From a bacterium (lineage in GTDB: Bacteria > Vulcanimicrobiota > Vulcanimicrobiia > Vulcanimicrobiales > SCRA01): 39,792 nucleotides of DNA. The DNA lies in contig SCRA01000064.1 in assembly GCA_004297985.1 (NCBI GenBank), positions 1 to 39,792 on the forward strand, read 5' to 3'. The notes beneath the pieces were generated by a model. It saw only the letters and a list, made by a program, of their open reading frames with translations, did no database searches and was not told the origin of the DNA. The stretch's first letter is position 1, and each line of letters opens with the position of its first letter. This document shows positions 14,470 to 22,837 of the stretch, piece by piece. Position numbers and translations under genes: made by a program.

Positions 14470-17400
14470 AGCTTCAACCTCGCGAACAGCGTCCACTGGC
14501 TGCTGGGCCCGCTGGGCAGCGTGAGGTAGGGCGACGGCGGATAGGAGGTGACGGCGCCGGGCAGGTAGGCGCTGGGGTTCGCTCCCGAGCCGGGACCGAA
14601 GGCGCCGAAGCCGTTATTGATATAGCCTGGGTTGACGTACGGGTAGTTTGCGACGTTCTGAAAGAGATTTTGCACGTGGAGGCCCAGCGTCAGTCGATTG
14701 GAGACGTCTTTGGAGATCACCAGGTTCGTGAAGAGGATGGCGTGCGTCAGCGCGCCGTTGAGCGCCTGCGTGCAGCCGCCCCCCGGCGAGCCCACGATGT
14801 TCGGCTGGGTGGCTGAGCCTGCGTCTTGCGGATCGGCGTAGTAGCAGAACGAGCCGCCGAAGTTTCCGTAGAGGTTGGTATTGGGCACGTACACGGGTTG
14901 ACCGTTGATCAGGACGGGGCTTGCGCTCCACGTGCCGACCGGATAGCCGTGGTTATAGACGAAGATCGGGTTCACGCGCCAGCCTTTGCGGCGGTACTCC
15001 AGGCTCAGCGTGGCGGTGAGTGGTGAGAGATACTGCGGGTGGACGACCGCTCCCGACGCTAAGAGAGCGGGGGCGACGGAGGGGCGGAAGCCTGTGCTGG
15101 AGAGGTAGTTGACGAATTGATTGATGTACGTAGCGTTGAACTGCGCCGAGAGACCGTGCGCCGCTTGGCGTGAGAGTGCGAGCTCGATGCCGGTGGTCTC
15201 GCCCTTGCCGTCATTGGTGACGCTCGTCGTGCCGGGGATGGGTGCCCCGGCCGGTGAGATCGTGACCTGCTGACTATTGACGATCACGCTGTAGTCGCGG
15301 CGGTGGTAGAGTGTGAGCTTGAGCGAGACATCGCGCGGCAGCTCACGTTCCAGCGAGAGGTCGTAGCTGTCGGACTGCTGAGCCTTGGGGAACGAATAGG
15401 GGTCGATGCCGTAGTTCTGCCACCACGCGTTGGCGAGCTCGTCGGCATAGTTCTTGCACGGCGCGCTGAAGTTGGCGGCCGTGCCGCCGCAGATCGGCAT
15501 GGTCGCAGGCAGGCTCTGGAACGCAGCCGGCGGGTCGTAGATGGTCTCGATCTGGAAGAGCGGCGCGAAGATCGTGGCATGGCCGTAGCCGCCGCGCAGC
15601 ACGGTGGCGCGCGTGTGGCCCAGCGTCAGCGAGGCGAAGAGCCGCGGCTGCAGCCCGTTCGACTCGTAGGTGCCGGCGCCGGTTGGGACGCGCTCCATGT
15701 CGTAGCGTAGGCCGGGCTGAATCATCAGCCGATCCGATGGCATCCAGGCGTCGTCGACGTAGAGGGACGTGCGGTAGAGCGGGTCCTTGATGATCTCATG
15801 GAGCGCCGGATAGCGCTGACCGGCGAACGGTCCAGGGGCGCCGCCCGCCAGCGGATCGGAGGGCAGGAAATCCGTGATGGTGGGACCCGCGAAGAAGAGC
15901 GAGGGCGAAGGCAGGTAGCCGTTGAGCGACGCGCGCGAGAAACGGTAGTCGAAGCCGAACGAGAGCTGGTGGCGCAGGCTCAGCGCCTGTTCGACGTCGG
16001 CGGCGAGGCCGGTGTTCTGCGTGGAGCGCGTGACGTAGAAGTCGCTGAATCCCAGCGTTGGAAAGCCGTAGCCGAAGAGCGGATCGTTGGGGTCGACGGC
16101 GGCGTCGACAACCCAGTTCTGCGTGCGATAGACACGCGCGTTGAGATAGCCGCGTCGGCCAAGCGGGCGGGAGAAGCCGATCTTCGAGAGCTCGTACTGC
16201 GAGATCTCATAGTCGCCCGTGCCTACCGTGGCGTCGACCGAGGGTTGCCCCGGGTAGAACGGCATCAATGCCTGCGCCTGCGCGGGCGTGAGCGGAGCGG
16301 CGCCGCCGAAGAAGAGCGGGGCGTTGGCGTAGACGCCGACGTACGGTGCGCTCGCCGAGGCATAGGGAAAGGTCGCCGCGTCGACACCGTAGTCGCCGTA
16401 GAGATGGTTCGCTCCCCAGTTGTTCCAGAGTTGCAGCGTGTTCTCGAGGTGCCGTCCGAATCGGTAGTCGATGTTGGCGAGCGTGTCGTTGGTGACCACG
16501 AACGCCACTTGGCCGATGCTGTCGGGATTCGCGGCGTGCGCCGGCCCCCAGGTGTTGCCGAACGGCGGGGCGCAGCAGCCGCCGAAGTCACGATCGTAGC
16601 GCCCGCTGACGAAGAACGAGAGGCGGTTGTCCGGCGTGCTGTCCCCGTATTCGAACTTCAGGCCGTGCTGGAAGGCGAAACCACCGTCGTCGATCTGGAG
16701 ATATCCGCTGGCGGGATAGGTTCCGGTCTTGGTGACGATGTTGACGGAGCCCGAACCGGATCCGCCTTTGCTGGCGCCGCCGGGTCCCGCCGTCACGTTG
16801 ACGGTGCGTGCACCGTTGATGATGAGGTTATTGATGAAGAGGTTGGAGAGCGGCTCGGCGGCATCGATGCCGTCGAGCTCGAAGCCTTGGTCGTTCTCGA
16901 GGCCCCCTCGAATGAGCGGGAAGGAGCCGAGCAGTCCGTTCCCGCTGCCGCCGACTCCGCTGACGCCGGGAAGCGCGTTGAGCAGTGCCGCCTCGTTTTC
17001 GCTGGCCGGAAGACCGGTGAGCTGCTCTTGCTGTGCAACGCCGAGAGAGTAGACGTCCGACGGCTGGTAAGGCTGGACGAGCGAAGACGGGGCGCGTGCC
17101 GTGACGCGTTCGATGACGCGCAGCGCCCGCGTGAGCGGGACGTTCACGATGAGCGCAGAGTCCTGCGTGATGACCAGGTTCGTCTCAGAGAAGGCTCGAT
17201 AGCCTTCGCGCGTCGCTGAGAGCGTGTAGACGTCCGGCTGGATCCCTTCGATGACGTAGAGGCCTTTGGCATCTGTGCCGGCGCGGTAGATGCCCGAAGA
17301 CGCCATCAGCGTGATCTCCACGCCTTGGATGGGGGCGTTGTCGGCTGCGTCGACGATGACGCCGCGCAGCGAGCCGACGGTGACGGCCGCGGCGGGAAGC

Positions 17401-17483
17401 GCAGCGATCATCAGCGCGGCGGCGAGGAACGCACCGAGGAGGCGCTGCGTGCCCCGAGGATCTGGCCAGGGCAAAGGTCCCAT
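14466..17483 (-). CDS. TonB-dependent outer-membrane receptor with carboxypeptidase-regulatory-like N-domain
   Basis: A 1005-residue outer-membrane receptor. Residues 1-34 are a signal peptide. Residues 38-120 form a CarboxypepD_reg-like beta-sandwich (GSLRGVIVDAADNAPIQGVE). A plug domain follows with LIRGGLENDQGFELDGIDAA and the motif GSGSGSVNIVTKTGTYPASG. The remaining 750 residues are an Oar-like beta-barrel. GAAGGGA-type glycine turns and the terminal segment SSQWTLFARLKL fit the barrel end. A GAAGGGA ribosome binding site precedes the ATG. The ligand is unknown. The downstream lipoprotein is translationally coupled. Oar-like receptors in other bacteria transport peptides, proteins or polysaccharides, which does not settle the substrate here. 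Confidence 0.9.
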   Translation of the reverse strand: MGPLPWPDPRGTQRLLGAFLAAALMIAALPAAAVTVGSLRGVIVDAADNAPIQGVEITLMASSGIYRAGTDAKGLYVIEGIQPDVYTLSATREGYRAFSETNLVITQDSALIVNVPLTRALRVIERVTARAPSSLVQPYQPSDVYSLGVAQQEQLTGLPASENEAALLNALPGVSGVGGSGNGLLGSFPLIRGGLENDQGFELDGIDAAEPLSNLFINNLIINGARTVNVTAGPGGASKGGSGSGSVNIVTKTGTYPASGYLQIDDGGFAFQHGLKFEYGDSTPDNRLSFFVSGRYDRDFGGCCAPPFGNTWGPAHAANPDSIGQVAFVVTNDTLANIDYRFGRHLENTLQLWNNWGANHLYGDYGVDAATFPYASASAPYVGVYANAPLFFGGAAPLTPAQAQALMPFYPGQPSVDATVGTGDYEISQYELSKIGFSRPLGRRGYLNARVYRTQNWVVDAAVDPNDPLFGYGFPTLGFSDFYVTRSTQNTGLAADVEQALSLRHQLSFGFDYRFSRASLNGYLPSPSLFFAGPTITDFLPSDPLAGGAPGPFAGQRYPALHEIIKDPLYRTSLYVDDAWMPSDRLMIQPGLRYDMERVPTGAGTYESNGLQPRLFASLTLGHTRATVLRGGYGHATIFAPLFQIETIYDPPAAFQSLPATMPICGGTAANFSAPCKNYADELANAWWQNYGIDPYSFPKAQQSDSYDLSLERELPRDVSLKLTLYHRRDYSVIVNSQQVTISPAGAPIPGTTSVTNDGKGETTGIELALSRQAAHGLSAQFNATYINQFVNYLSSTGFRPSVAPALLASGAVVHPQYLSPLTATLSLEYRRKGWRVNPIFVYNHGYPVGTWSASPVLINGQPVYVPNTNLYGNFGGSFCYYADPQDAGSATQPNIVGSPGGGCTQALNGALTHAILFTNLVISKDVSNRLTLGLHVQNLFQNVANYPYVNPGYINNGFGAFGPGSGANPSAYLPGAVTSYPPSPYLTLPSGPSSQWTLFARLKL

Positions 17484-17604
17484 AGCAATCCCTTCGTGGC
17501 GGATGGACGCCTGCAGAGAGACGACGGCAAAGGCCTCTTATCGTAGTCTTCCCACGTACGACCCCTCGCTCACACGGCGGCTCGCCCGAAAGTCTTGGCA
17601 GGTA

Positions 17605-17700
17605 ATCATGCGGGTTGCAACCCGCGTTGCTGAGTGCGGAGGCCACCGCCTGGCTCCGAGGCGCTTCTCTGGCGGTGCGGAGGGATGCTGTGGAACGGGG
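17605..17700 (+). promoter_or_regulatory. Structured leader before the tungstate/molybdate transporter
   Basis: The 232-base gap between the divergent TonB receptor and wtpA-like gene holds several GC-rich inverted repeats. GCGGGTTGCAACCCGC (17610-17625) is a perfect 16-base palindrome. CGGAG(G)CCA at 17637-17645 pairs with TGGCTCCG at 17651-17658. CACCGCC (17644-17650) pairs equally well with GGCGGTG (17671-17677). The last two stems share bases and exclude each other, as in attenuators and riboswitches. A molybdenum/tungsten-cofactor riboswitch is possible given the downstream gene, but I could not match its consensus. The sequence 17484-17600 carries the TonB-gene ribosome binding site and no clear promoter. 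Confidence 0.4.
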
Positions 17701-17715
17701 CTAAACTTCGTTGCC

Positions 17716-18702
17716 ATGCATCTGACGAGACAGGCTGCCATTGCCGCGTTGACGGCTGCGGGCGTGGGTGCCTCCCGGGCGTTGTTCATGCCCGGGGCGG
17801 CGCAGGCGGCGACGGGCGACCACCTCACCGTCTTCGCGGCGGGAACGTTGGCCGCGCCCCTGCGCGCTCTGGATGAGCGGTTTGAGCGCCTGTATCCCCA
17901 GACGATCGTCCAGCCGCAGTTCGGCGGCAGCGTCAAGATGGTGAAGCAAATCTCCGATTTGCACGAGATTGCCGACGTGGTCGCCGTGGCCGACTACCGG
18001 GTGATCCCGAAGTATCTCTTCGGGAGTGCCGGACGGCAGGCGTATGCGGATTGGTACGTCGGCTTCGCGAGCAATGCCGTCACGCTCATCTACACGCAGC
18101 GCAGCAAGTATGCCGACCGTATCACGCCGGAGAACTGGTACGATCTCTTAGCCCAGCCGGGCGTGGCGATAGGCCGCTCGAACCCCGATACCGATCCCTC
18201 CGGATACCAGTTCCTGCTGATGCTCGAGCTGGCGGCGCTCCACTACCGGCTCCCCGGTCTGAGCGATCGTATTCTCGCCAACGCGCCGCTGGCCAACGTC
18301 CGTGACACCGAGACGGAGTTGATTCCCGCTCTGCAGTCTGGACAGATCGACTACCTGGCGATCTACCGCTCGACGGCGCTGGAGCAAGGCTTCGAGTACC
18401 TGCGCCTGCCGCCGCAGATCGATCTCGGTAACGCCCGTTACGCCTCGCTCTACCGGCGGGCGTCGGTGACGACGAAGAACGGCACGCTTACCGGGGCGCC
18501 TATCGTCTACGCCGCCACCGTGCCGGCCAACGCGCTGCACGTCGCGAGCGCGCGCTCGTACCTCGCGCTGCTCCTAGGGCCGGAGGGCACGGAGGTGGTG
18601 AGGCGCGCCGGGCTCGAGCCGATCACGCCCGCCTTTGCCTGGGCGCCAGACCGTGTCCCCGTGGCGTTGCGCAGCCTGACCAGGCCATGGCCCGGCGTAT
18701 AG
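17716..18702 (+). CDS. Tungstate/molybdate-type ABC transporter substrate-binding protein
   Basis: A 328-residue exported binding protein. The N-terminus carries a signal peptide (cleavage near GAAQAATG). The mature start LTVFAAGTLAAPLRALDERF matches the ModA/WtpA family of tungstate and molybdate receptors. IGRSNPDTDPSGYQFLLMLE is the WtpA-like anion-binding segment. The ATG at 17716 follows a weak ribosome binding region; the frame is open upstream but without signal-peptide character. It overlaps the permease by 16 bases. Which oxyanion is bound cannot be told; WtpA-type proteins prefer tungstate. Confidence 0.85.
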   Translation: MHLTRQAAIAALTAAGVGASRALFMPGAAQAATGDHLTVFAAGTLAAPLRALDERFERLYPQTIVQPQFGGSVKMVKQISDLHEIADVVAVADYRVIPKYLFGSAGRQAYADWYVGFASNAVTLIYTQRSKYADRITPENWYDLLAQPGVAIGRSNPDTDPSGYQFLLMLELAALHYRLPGLSDRILANAPLANVRDTETELIPALQSGQIDYLAIYRSTALEQGFEYLRLPPQIDLGNARYASLYRRASVTTKNGTLTGAPIVYAATVPANALHVASARSYLALLLGPEGTEVVRRAGLEPITPAFAWAPDRVPVALRSLTRPWPGV

Positions 18703-19487
18703 GGAGCGCTCCACGCACCCTCACCATCGCCTTCTCGGCCATAGGAGGCGTGGCGCTGCTGTTCATCGTTCTCCCCCTCGTTCAGCTCTACGCGCTGCAG
18801 AGCCCCTCCGGTATCGTCCGTGCTGCAGGCGACGGGTCCGTGCGTGCCTCGATCGCGCTGAGCGTCGAGGCGGCTCTGGCGACGGCACTGCTCGCCGGAG
18901 CCGCCGGAGTCCCCTTGGGCTATCTTCTGGCGCGCCATCCCTTTCGTGGAAGAAGCTTGGTAGAGGGAATCGTCGACGTGCCGCTGGCCGTTCCGCATAC
19001 CGTCGTCGGCATTGCATTGCTGTTGGTCTTTGGGCGTACCGGAATCGTTGGTGCTCCGGTGGAGGCGTGGACGGGTCTGCGCTTTTGGGGCACGGCCGCG
19101 GGCGTGATCGTCGCCATGCTCTACGTAAGCATGCCGTATGCCGTCGATACGTCACGTCAGGCGTTCGCCGCGATCGATTCGGAGCTGGAGTCGGTCTCGC
19201 GGACGCTTGGCGCAGGACCGTGGCGCACCTTTGCGCGCGTCACGCTCCCGCTGTGCTGGCGCAGCATCGTTGCCGGGATGACGATGTCCGGCGCGCGCGC
19301 GCTGAGTGAGTTCGGCGCGATCGTGATCTTGGCATACTACCCGATGACCGCACCGGTCAAGATCTACGACCTCTTTCTCCAAGGCGGCTTGAACGACTCA
19401 GCGGCCGCCGCGGTGCTCTTTCTCAGCGTTGCACTCGTCATGTTTGTCGTGCTGAGGCTTCTAACCAACCGGCGCGAGGCGTTGTAG
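18687..19487 (+). CDS. Tungstate/molybdate-type ABC transporter permease
   Basis: A 266-residue inner-membrane permease with six hydrophobic segments. The ATPase-docking EAA loop is visible as SELESVSRTLGAGPWRTFARVTLP (conserved A-G-A pattern), and GARALSEFGAIVIL is typical of ModB/WtpB. The start at 18687 lies within the binding-protein gene. No ATPase (ModC/WtpC) follows: the next gene is an unrelated dioxygenase. The importer is therefore incomplete here and must borrow an ATPase encoded elsewhere, or the operon has lost it. Confidence 0.88.
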   Translation: MARRIGSAPRTLTIAFSAIGGVALLFIVLPLVQLYALQSPSGIVRAAGDGSVRASIALSVEAALATALLAGAAGVPLGYLLARHPFRGRSLVEGIVDVPLAVPHTVVGIALLLVFGRTGIVGAPVEAWTGLRFWGTAAGVIVAMLYVSMPYAVDTSRQAFAAIDSELESVSRTLGAGPWRTFARVTLPLCWRSIVAGMTMSGARALSEFGAIVILAYYPMTAPVKIYDLFLQGGLNDSAAAAVLFLSVALVMFVVLRLLTNRREAL

Positions 19488-19498
19488 GAGAGACACTC

Positions 19499-20269
19499 AT
19501 GCGCATGCCCGTCCTTTTTCTGGGACACGGCAACCCCATGAACGCGATCGAGCAGAACGCGTATAGTCAGGCATGGCAGCATATCGCCGCCGGGCTGCCG
19601 CGGCCACGGGTGATCCTCTCGGTCTCCGCGCACTGGTACGTTCCCGGAGCGCGCGTGACGGCGTCGCGCCGCCCGCAGACCATTCATGATTTCGGCGGCT
19701 TCCCGCGCGAGCTCTACCGCGTGGAGTATCCCGCGCTCGGTTCGCCGGAGCTCGCGGAGCGCGTGTGCGCGCTGCTGGCCCCTACGGCGGTGACGATGGA
19801 CGAGGGCTGGGGGCTCGACCACGGGACGTGGTCGCTCCTCGTGCACCTCTACCCGAGCGCCGACGTGCCGGTGGTTCAACTCGGCATCGACGAGACGCTG
19901 ACTCCGCAGCAGCACGGCGAGCTCGCGCAGCGTCTGCGCTCCCTGCGCGATGAAGGCGTCCTGATTCTGGGCTCGGGCAACGTGGTGCACAACCTCCATA
20001 CCTATTCATGGGGGCGTCATCCGCGCGAGCCGTACGACTGGGGCCTGCGTTTCGAGGCGCACGTACGCGAGATGATCGAGAGCGGCGATCGCAGCGTCGT
20101 GGAGTATGAGCGCTTGGGAGAGGACGCCGAGCTCTCGGTCCCCACACCCGAGCACTTTCTCCCATTGATCTACGTGCTCGCGCAGCGGGAGAACGGCGAG
20201 CCCGTCTCCTTCCCCGTTGAAGGCTTCGACGGCGGCTCCGTCTCCATGCTCGGCATGCGCATCGGCTAG
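19499..20269 (+). CDS. ygiD: 4,5-DOPA dioxygenase-like extradiol dioxygenase (YgiD family)
   Basis: A 256-residue LigB-superfamily enzyme. Family motifs are LFLGHGNPMNAI near the start (H10), SVSAHWYVPG, HDFGGFPRELY, GLDHGTWSLLVHLYP and GSGNVVHNL, which supply the metal-binding His/Asp residues. YgiD-type enzymes open catechol rings such as DOPA with a divalent metal; the physiological substrate is often unknown. AGGAG precedes the ATG at 19499, 11 bases after the permease stop. Its relation to the oxyanion transporter is only positional. Confidence 0.87.
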   Translation: MRMPVLFLGHGNPMNAIEQNAYSQAWQHIAAGLPRPRVILSVSAHWYVPGARVTASRRPQTIHDFGGFPRELYRVEYPALGSPELAERVCALLAPTAVTMDEGWGLDHGTWSLLVHLYPSADVPVVQLGIDETLTPQQHGELAQRLRSLRDEGVLILGSGNVVHNLHTYSWGRHPREPYDWGLRFEAHVREMIESGDRSVVEYERLGEDAELSVPTPEHFLPLIYVLAQRENGEPVSFPVEGFDGGSVSMLGMRIG

Positions 20270-20334
20270 CATACCGTCGCCTGACGACGCTACAATATAC
20301 CAGACGATTCGCGGTACGCCGTGAAGAAGTTGGG

Positions 20335-20354
20335 AAGTCTCACACGTGAGACTT
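20335..20354. repeat. 20-base palindrome upstream of norC
   Basis: AAGTCTCA and TGAGACTT are perfect 8-base arms around CACG. The site is in the 162-base gap between ygiD and norC, about 78 bases before norC. A TACAAT -10-like box lies upstream at 20291-20296 with no clear -35. The repeat could be the ygiD terminator without a T-run, a 5' leader hairpin or an operator for a nitrosative-stress regulator. It does not match the FNR (TTGAT-N4-ATCAA) consensus. A second weak hairpin, ATGGC-N8-GCCAT, is near 20387-20404. Confidence 0.5.
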
Positions 20355-20431
20355 AGGTAGCTGTTGTGGCTGTTTGCGCCGCATATCATGGCGAGCGTTA
20401 GCCATCAACACTGCCTCCAGCGGGGTAACCG

Positions 20432-21055
20432 ATGTACACCCGGGATCCGATCTTCTGGCGTGCCGGCGCAGCAAGTTCCTTGATCGTCATGGTGGCGATC
20501 TTGATCGCGTTGACGATCAACACCATCGGCGTCATCAGCGTCGGCGGCGCGAACGTTCCGCCATACACCGTCATCAATCAAGCCATCGGATATGTCGATG
20601 ACGACTCCCAACACGAGTACGTGCCGACGATCAGTGGAAGCGATCCGCTCTTCGGGCACGTGTACGACGAGCGGCAGGCCACGGCGCTGATCCACGAAGG
20701 CAAGCTCGTCATCCAGAGTCGTGCGTGTCTCGAGTGCCATAGCGTCTTCGGTACGGGTGCCTACTTCGCGCCAGACCTCACCAAGTCGTGGCTCGATCCC
20801 GTCTGGCGGCAGATGTGGGAGCCCATGACGCAGACGCACACGCGTGCGGACGCGATGGTGGCTTTCCTGATGCATCCCGACAAATACCCCACGTGGACGA
20901 GGGAGATGCCCAATCTCCACTTGACGCGCGACGAGGCCCAGGCCGTGGTGGCCTATCTGAAGTGGACCTCGTCGATCAACACCAACGGCTTCCCATTCGG
21001 CTTTCAAGCCGACCCCGACACCCCCAACGGCAAGCAGGCCGCCGTCAACCGGTAG
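20432..21055 (+). CDS. norC: Nitric oxide reductase subunit C (membrane-anchored cytochrome c)
   Basis: A 207-residue subunit that feeds electrons to NorB. Residues 10-32 form one N-terminal membrane anchor. The heme c site is C99-x2-C102-H103 (CLECHSVFGTGAYFAPDLT, a NorC hallmark), and M159 in REMPNLHLT is the likely axial ligand. GHVYDERQATALIHEGK is also typical. It is the first of eight closely packed plus-strand genes that continue through norB to hemG. NO reductase converts 2 NO to N2O at the outer face of the inner membrane. No denitrification genes other than norCB are present, so detoxification and respiration are both possible. Confidence 0.93.
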   Translation: MYTRDPIFWRAGAASSLIVMVAILIALTINTIGVISVGGANVPPYTVINQAIGYVDDDSQHEYVPTISGSDPLFGHVYDERQATALIHEGKLVIQSRACLECHSVFGTGAYFAPDLTKSWLDPVWRQMWEPMTQTHTRADAMVAFLMHPDKYPTWTREMPNLHLTRDEAQAVVAYLKWTSSINTNGFPFGFQADPDTPNGKQAAVNR

Positions 21056-21094
21056 CCGCGCCGTAGCACTCGTGCAATCTCAGGAGATGTCAGC

Positions 21095-22528
21095 GTGACA
21101 AGTGTGCGGAGTCTCTACTCGTCCCAGAAGCTTGCGTTGCGCTACTTCACCCTCTCGGTGGCGCTCTTCGGCGTGATGATCGTCTTCGGTCTCGTGGCGG
21201 CGACGCAGTACATCCACCCGAGCTTCCTCTTCCCGGCTCTGGCGTTCAACATGGTCAAGACCATGCACGTCGACGTGCTGATCCTCTGGCTGTTGACGGC
21301 ATTCTTCGGCTCGCTGTTCTGGCTCTTGCCTTCGGAGTTCAAGCGCGACCTCGTGGGCATGCGCGCCGCCAACGTCGTCTTCTGGCTGTTCTGCGCCACG
21401 ATCGCCGCGGTGGCGCTGACGTTCCTCTTCGTGCAGACCGGTCCGGGAACGGACAAGACGCTCTGGCTCATCAACCAAGGGCGCAAGTACGTCGAAGAGC
21501 CGCGCTGGGCGGCCGTCGTCGTGGCCATCGGCATCGCTGTCTTCGTCTACAACATCATCGGGACGGCCGTCGCCGCCAAGCGCGTCACCGGGATCACCGC
21601 GGTGATCATCCTCAACATGATCCCGCTCTTCGGACTGTACATGATCGCCTTTCCGGCCATGACCAACATGGCGCTCGATCAGTTCTGGTGGTGGTGGCTG
21701 GTGCACTTCTGGGTGGAGGCCACGTGGGAAGTCTTGATCGGCGCCATCGTGGCCCTGGTGCTGATGAGAGTCATGAACGCTTCGCGCAGCGTGGTGGAGA
21801 CCTGGCTCTACATCGAGGTCGCCTTGGTGCTGGCTACCGGCGTACTGGGCATCGGCCACCACTACTTTTGGATGGGCGCACCCAAGTACTGGCTGGGCAT
21901 CGGCGGGTTCTTCTCGGCGCTCGAGCCGCTGCCGCTCTTGGGTATGGTGATCCACGCCGTCTACGATGCCGGCGAGCACAAGATGAAGATGACCAACCAG
22001 CCCGCCTTCTACTGGACGATGCTCGAGGCATTCGGCAACTTCATCGGCGCCGGCGTCTGGGGCTTCATGATCACCCTGCCGCAGATCAACCTCTTCGCGC
22101 ACGGCACGCAGTGGACGGCCTCACATGGCCATCTCGCCTTCTGGGGCGCCTACGGCTGCGGCGTGATCTCGGTGATCTACCTGGCCGTTCAAGAGGCCGG
22201 AGGGCACGAGCAGATCGGCGGGCGGGCCTGGAAGTGGGCCTTCGGACTCCTCAACACCGGCATGTACGGCATGGGGGGCTCCCTCTTGATCGCCGGTATG
22301 GCGCAGGCATTCTACGAGCGAGCCATTGGAGGATCGACCTTCAACGCGTACGTGGCGGCGCAGCAGACGCCGTGGTTCCTCGAGGGCATCTGGATGCGCT
22401 GGGTGTTCGGCTTGATATTCACCGCCGGCTACGCCGTCCTCGCTGGCAACTTGATCGCCATCGCGCGGCGCAGCCGCGTGCCCGTCGCCGCCGGAACGCT
22501 GGCGGTCGAAGGCGCCGGGACTCGGTAG
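21095..22528 (+). CDS. norB: Nitric oxide reductase subunit B
   Basis: A 477-residue, about 12-helix heme-copper-superfamily subunit that reduces NO to N2O. Heme b ligands are H58 (MHVDVLILW) and H346 with H344 for heme b3 (SHGHLAFWG). FeB ligands are H204, H255 and H256 (HFWVEATWEV and GIGHHYFW), plus the NOR-specific E208; E277 in SALEPLPLL is also conserved. There is no fused quinol-oxidase domain, so this is a cNOR type working with NorC. The start is GTG at 21095 with AGGAG about nine bases upstream. Maturation genes norQ and norD are absent from the window. Confidence 0.95.
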   Translation: MTSVRSLYSSQKLALRYFTLSVALFGVMIVFGLVAATQYIHPSFLFPALAFNMVKTMHVDVLILWLLTAFFGSLFWLLPSEFKRDLVGMRAANVVFWLFCATIAAVALTFLFVQTGPGTDKTLWLINQGRKYVEEPRWAAVVVAIGIAVFVYNIIGTAVAAKRVTGITAVIILNMIPLFGLYMIAFPAMTNMALDQFWWWWLVHFWVEATWEVLIGAIVALVLMRVMNASRSVVETWLYIEVALVLATGVLGIGHHYFWMGAPKYWLGIGGFFSALEPLPLLGMVIHAVYDAGEHKMKMTNQPAFYWTMLEAFGNFIGAGVWGFMITLPQINLFAHGTQWTASHGHLAFWGAYGCGVISVIYLAVQEAGGHEQIGGRAWKWAFGLLNTGMYGMGGSLLIAGMAQAFYERAIGGSTFNAYVAAQQTPWFLEGIWMRWVFGLIFTAGYAVLAGNLIAIARRSRVPVAAGTLAVEGAGTR

Positions 22529-22537
22529 GGGCGAAGC

Positions 22538-22837
22538 ATGACCCCCATGGGATTCGTCGCCGATGCGATAGGACTGGGGTTGTTCGCTCTTCTCGGGGGG
22601 GCGTACGGGCTGCTCTACGCCGTCTCCGAGCTGCGCGCCGATTGCCGCTTCGCCCGCCTCGCGCTGGCGAGCTATGCCGCGCAGAGTGCCATCCTGCTCT
22701 CGGTCCTAGCGTTCTCGGCGCTAGGACCCATCTGGAAGGTGTTCTTGCTCGTCAGCGGTATCGCGTACTACTTTATCCCACGCGTGACGCTTCGCTACTT
22801 GAAGAACCTGCACGCATCCGGAGAGATACATTCATGA
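22538..22837 (+). CDS. Small membrane protein in the nor-heme operon
   Basis: A 99-residue protein with an estimated two to three hydrophobic segments (about 8-30, 43-60 and 65-80) and a basic C-terminal tail. I do not recognise the family. It starts nine bases after norB and overlaps the next gene by ATGA, so it belongs to the operon. Possible roles are a NorF-like accessory, a cytochrome or heme insertion helper, or a quinol-related subunit; nothing in the sequence decides. Confidence 0.7.
   Translation: MTPMGFVADAIGLGLFALLGGAYGLLYAVSELRADCRFARLALASYAAQSAILLSVLAFSALGPIWKVFLLVSGIAYYFIPRVTLRYLKNLHASGEIHS

Noticed and set aside
15798-17219. Plus-strand 473-codon open frame opposite the TonB receptor
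   Set aside because: It is an antisense frame created by high GC; no motif is present and the TonB frame is unambiguous.
20335-20354. Classic rho-independent terminator after ygiD
   Set aside because: The stem is perfect but no T-run follows, so it is listed only as a palindrome.
21080-22102. Minus-strand 340-codon open frame opposite norB
   Set aside because: It lacks any domain and opposes a highly conserved enzyme with all ligands present.
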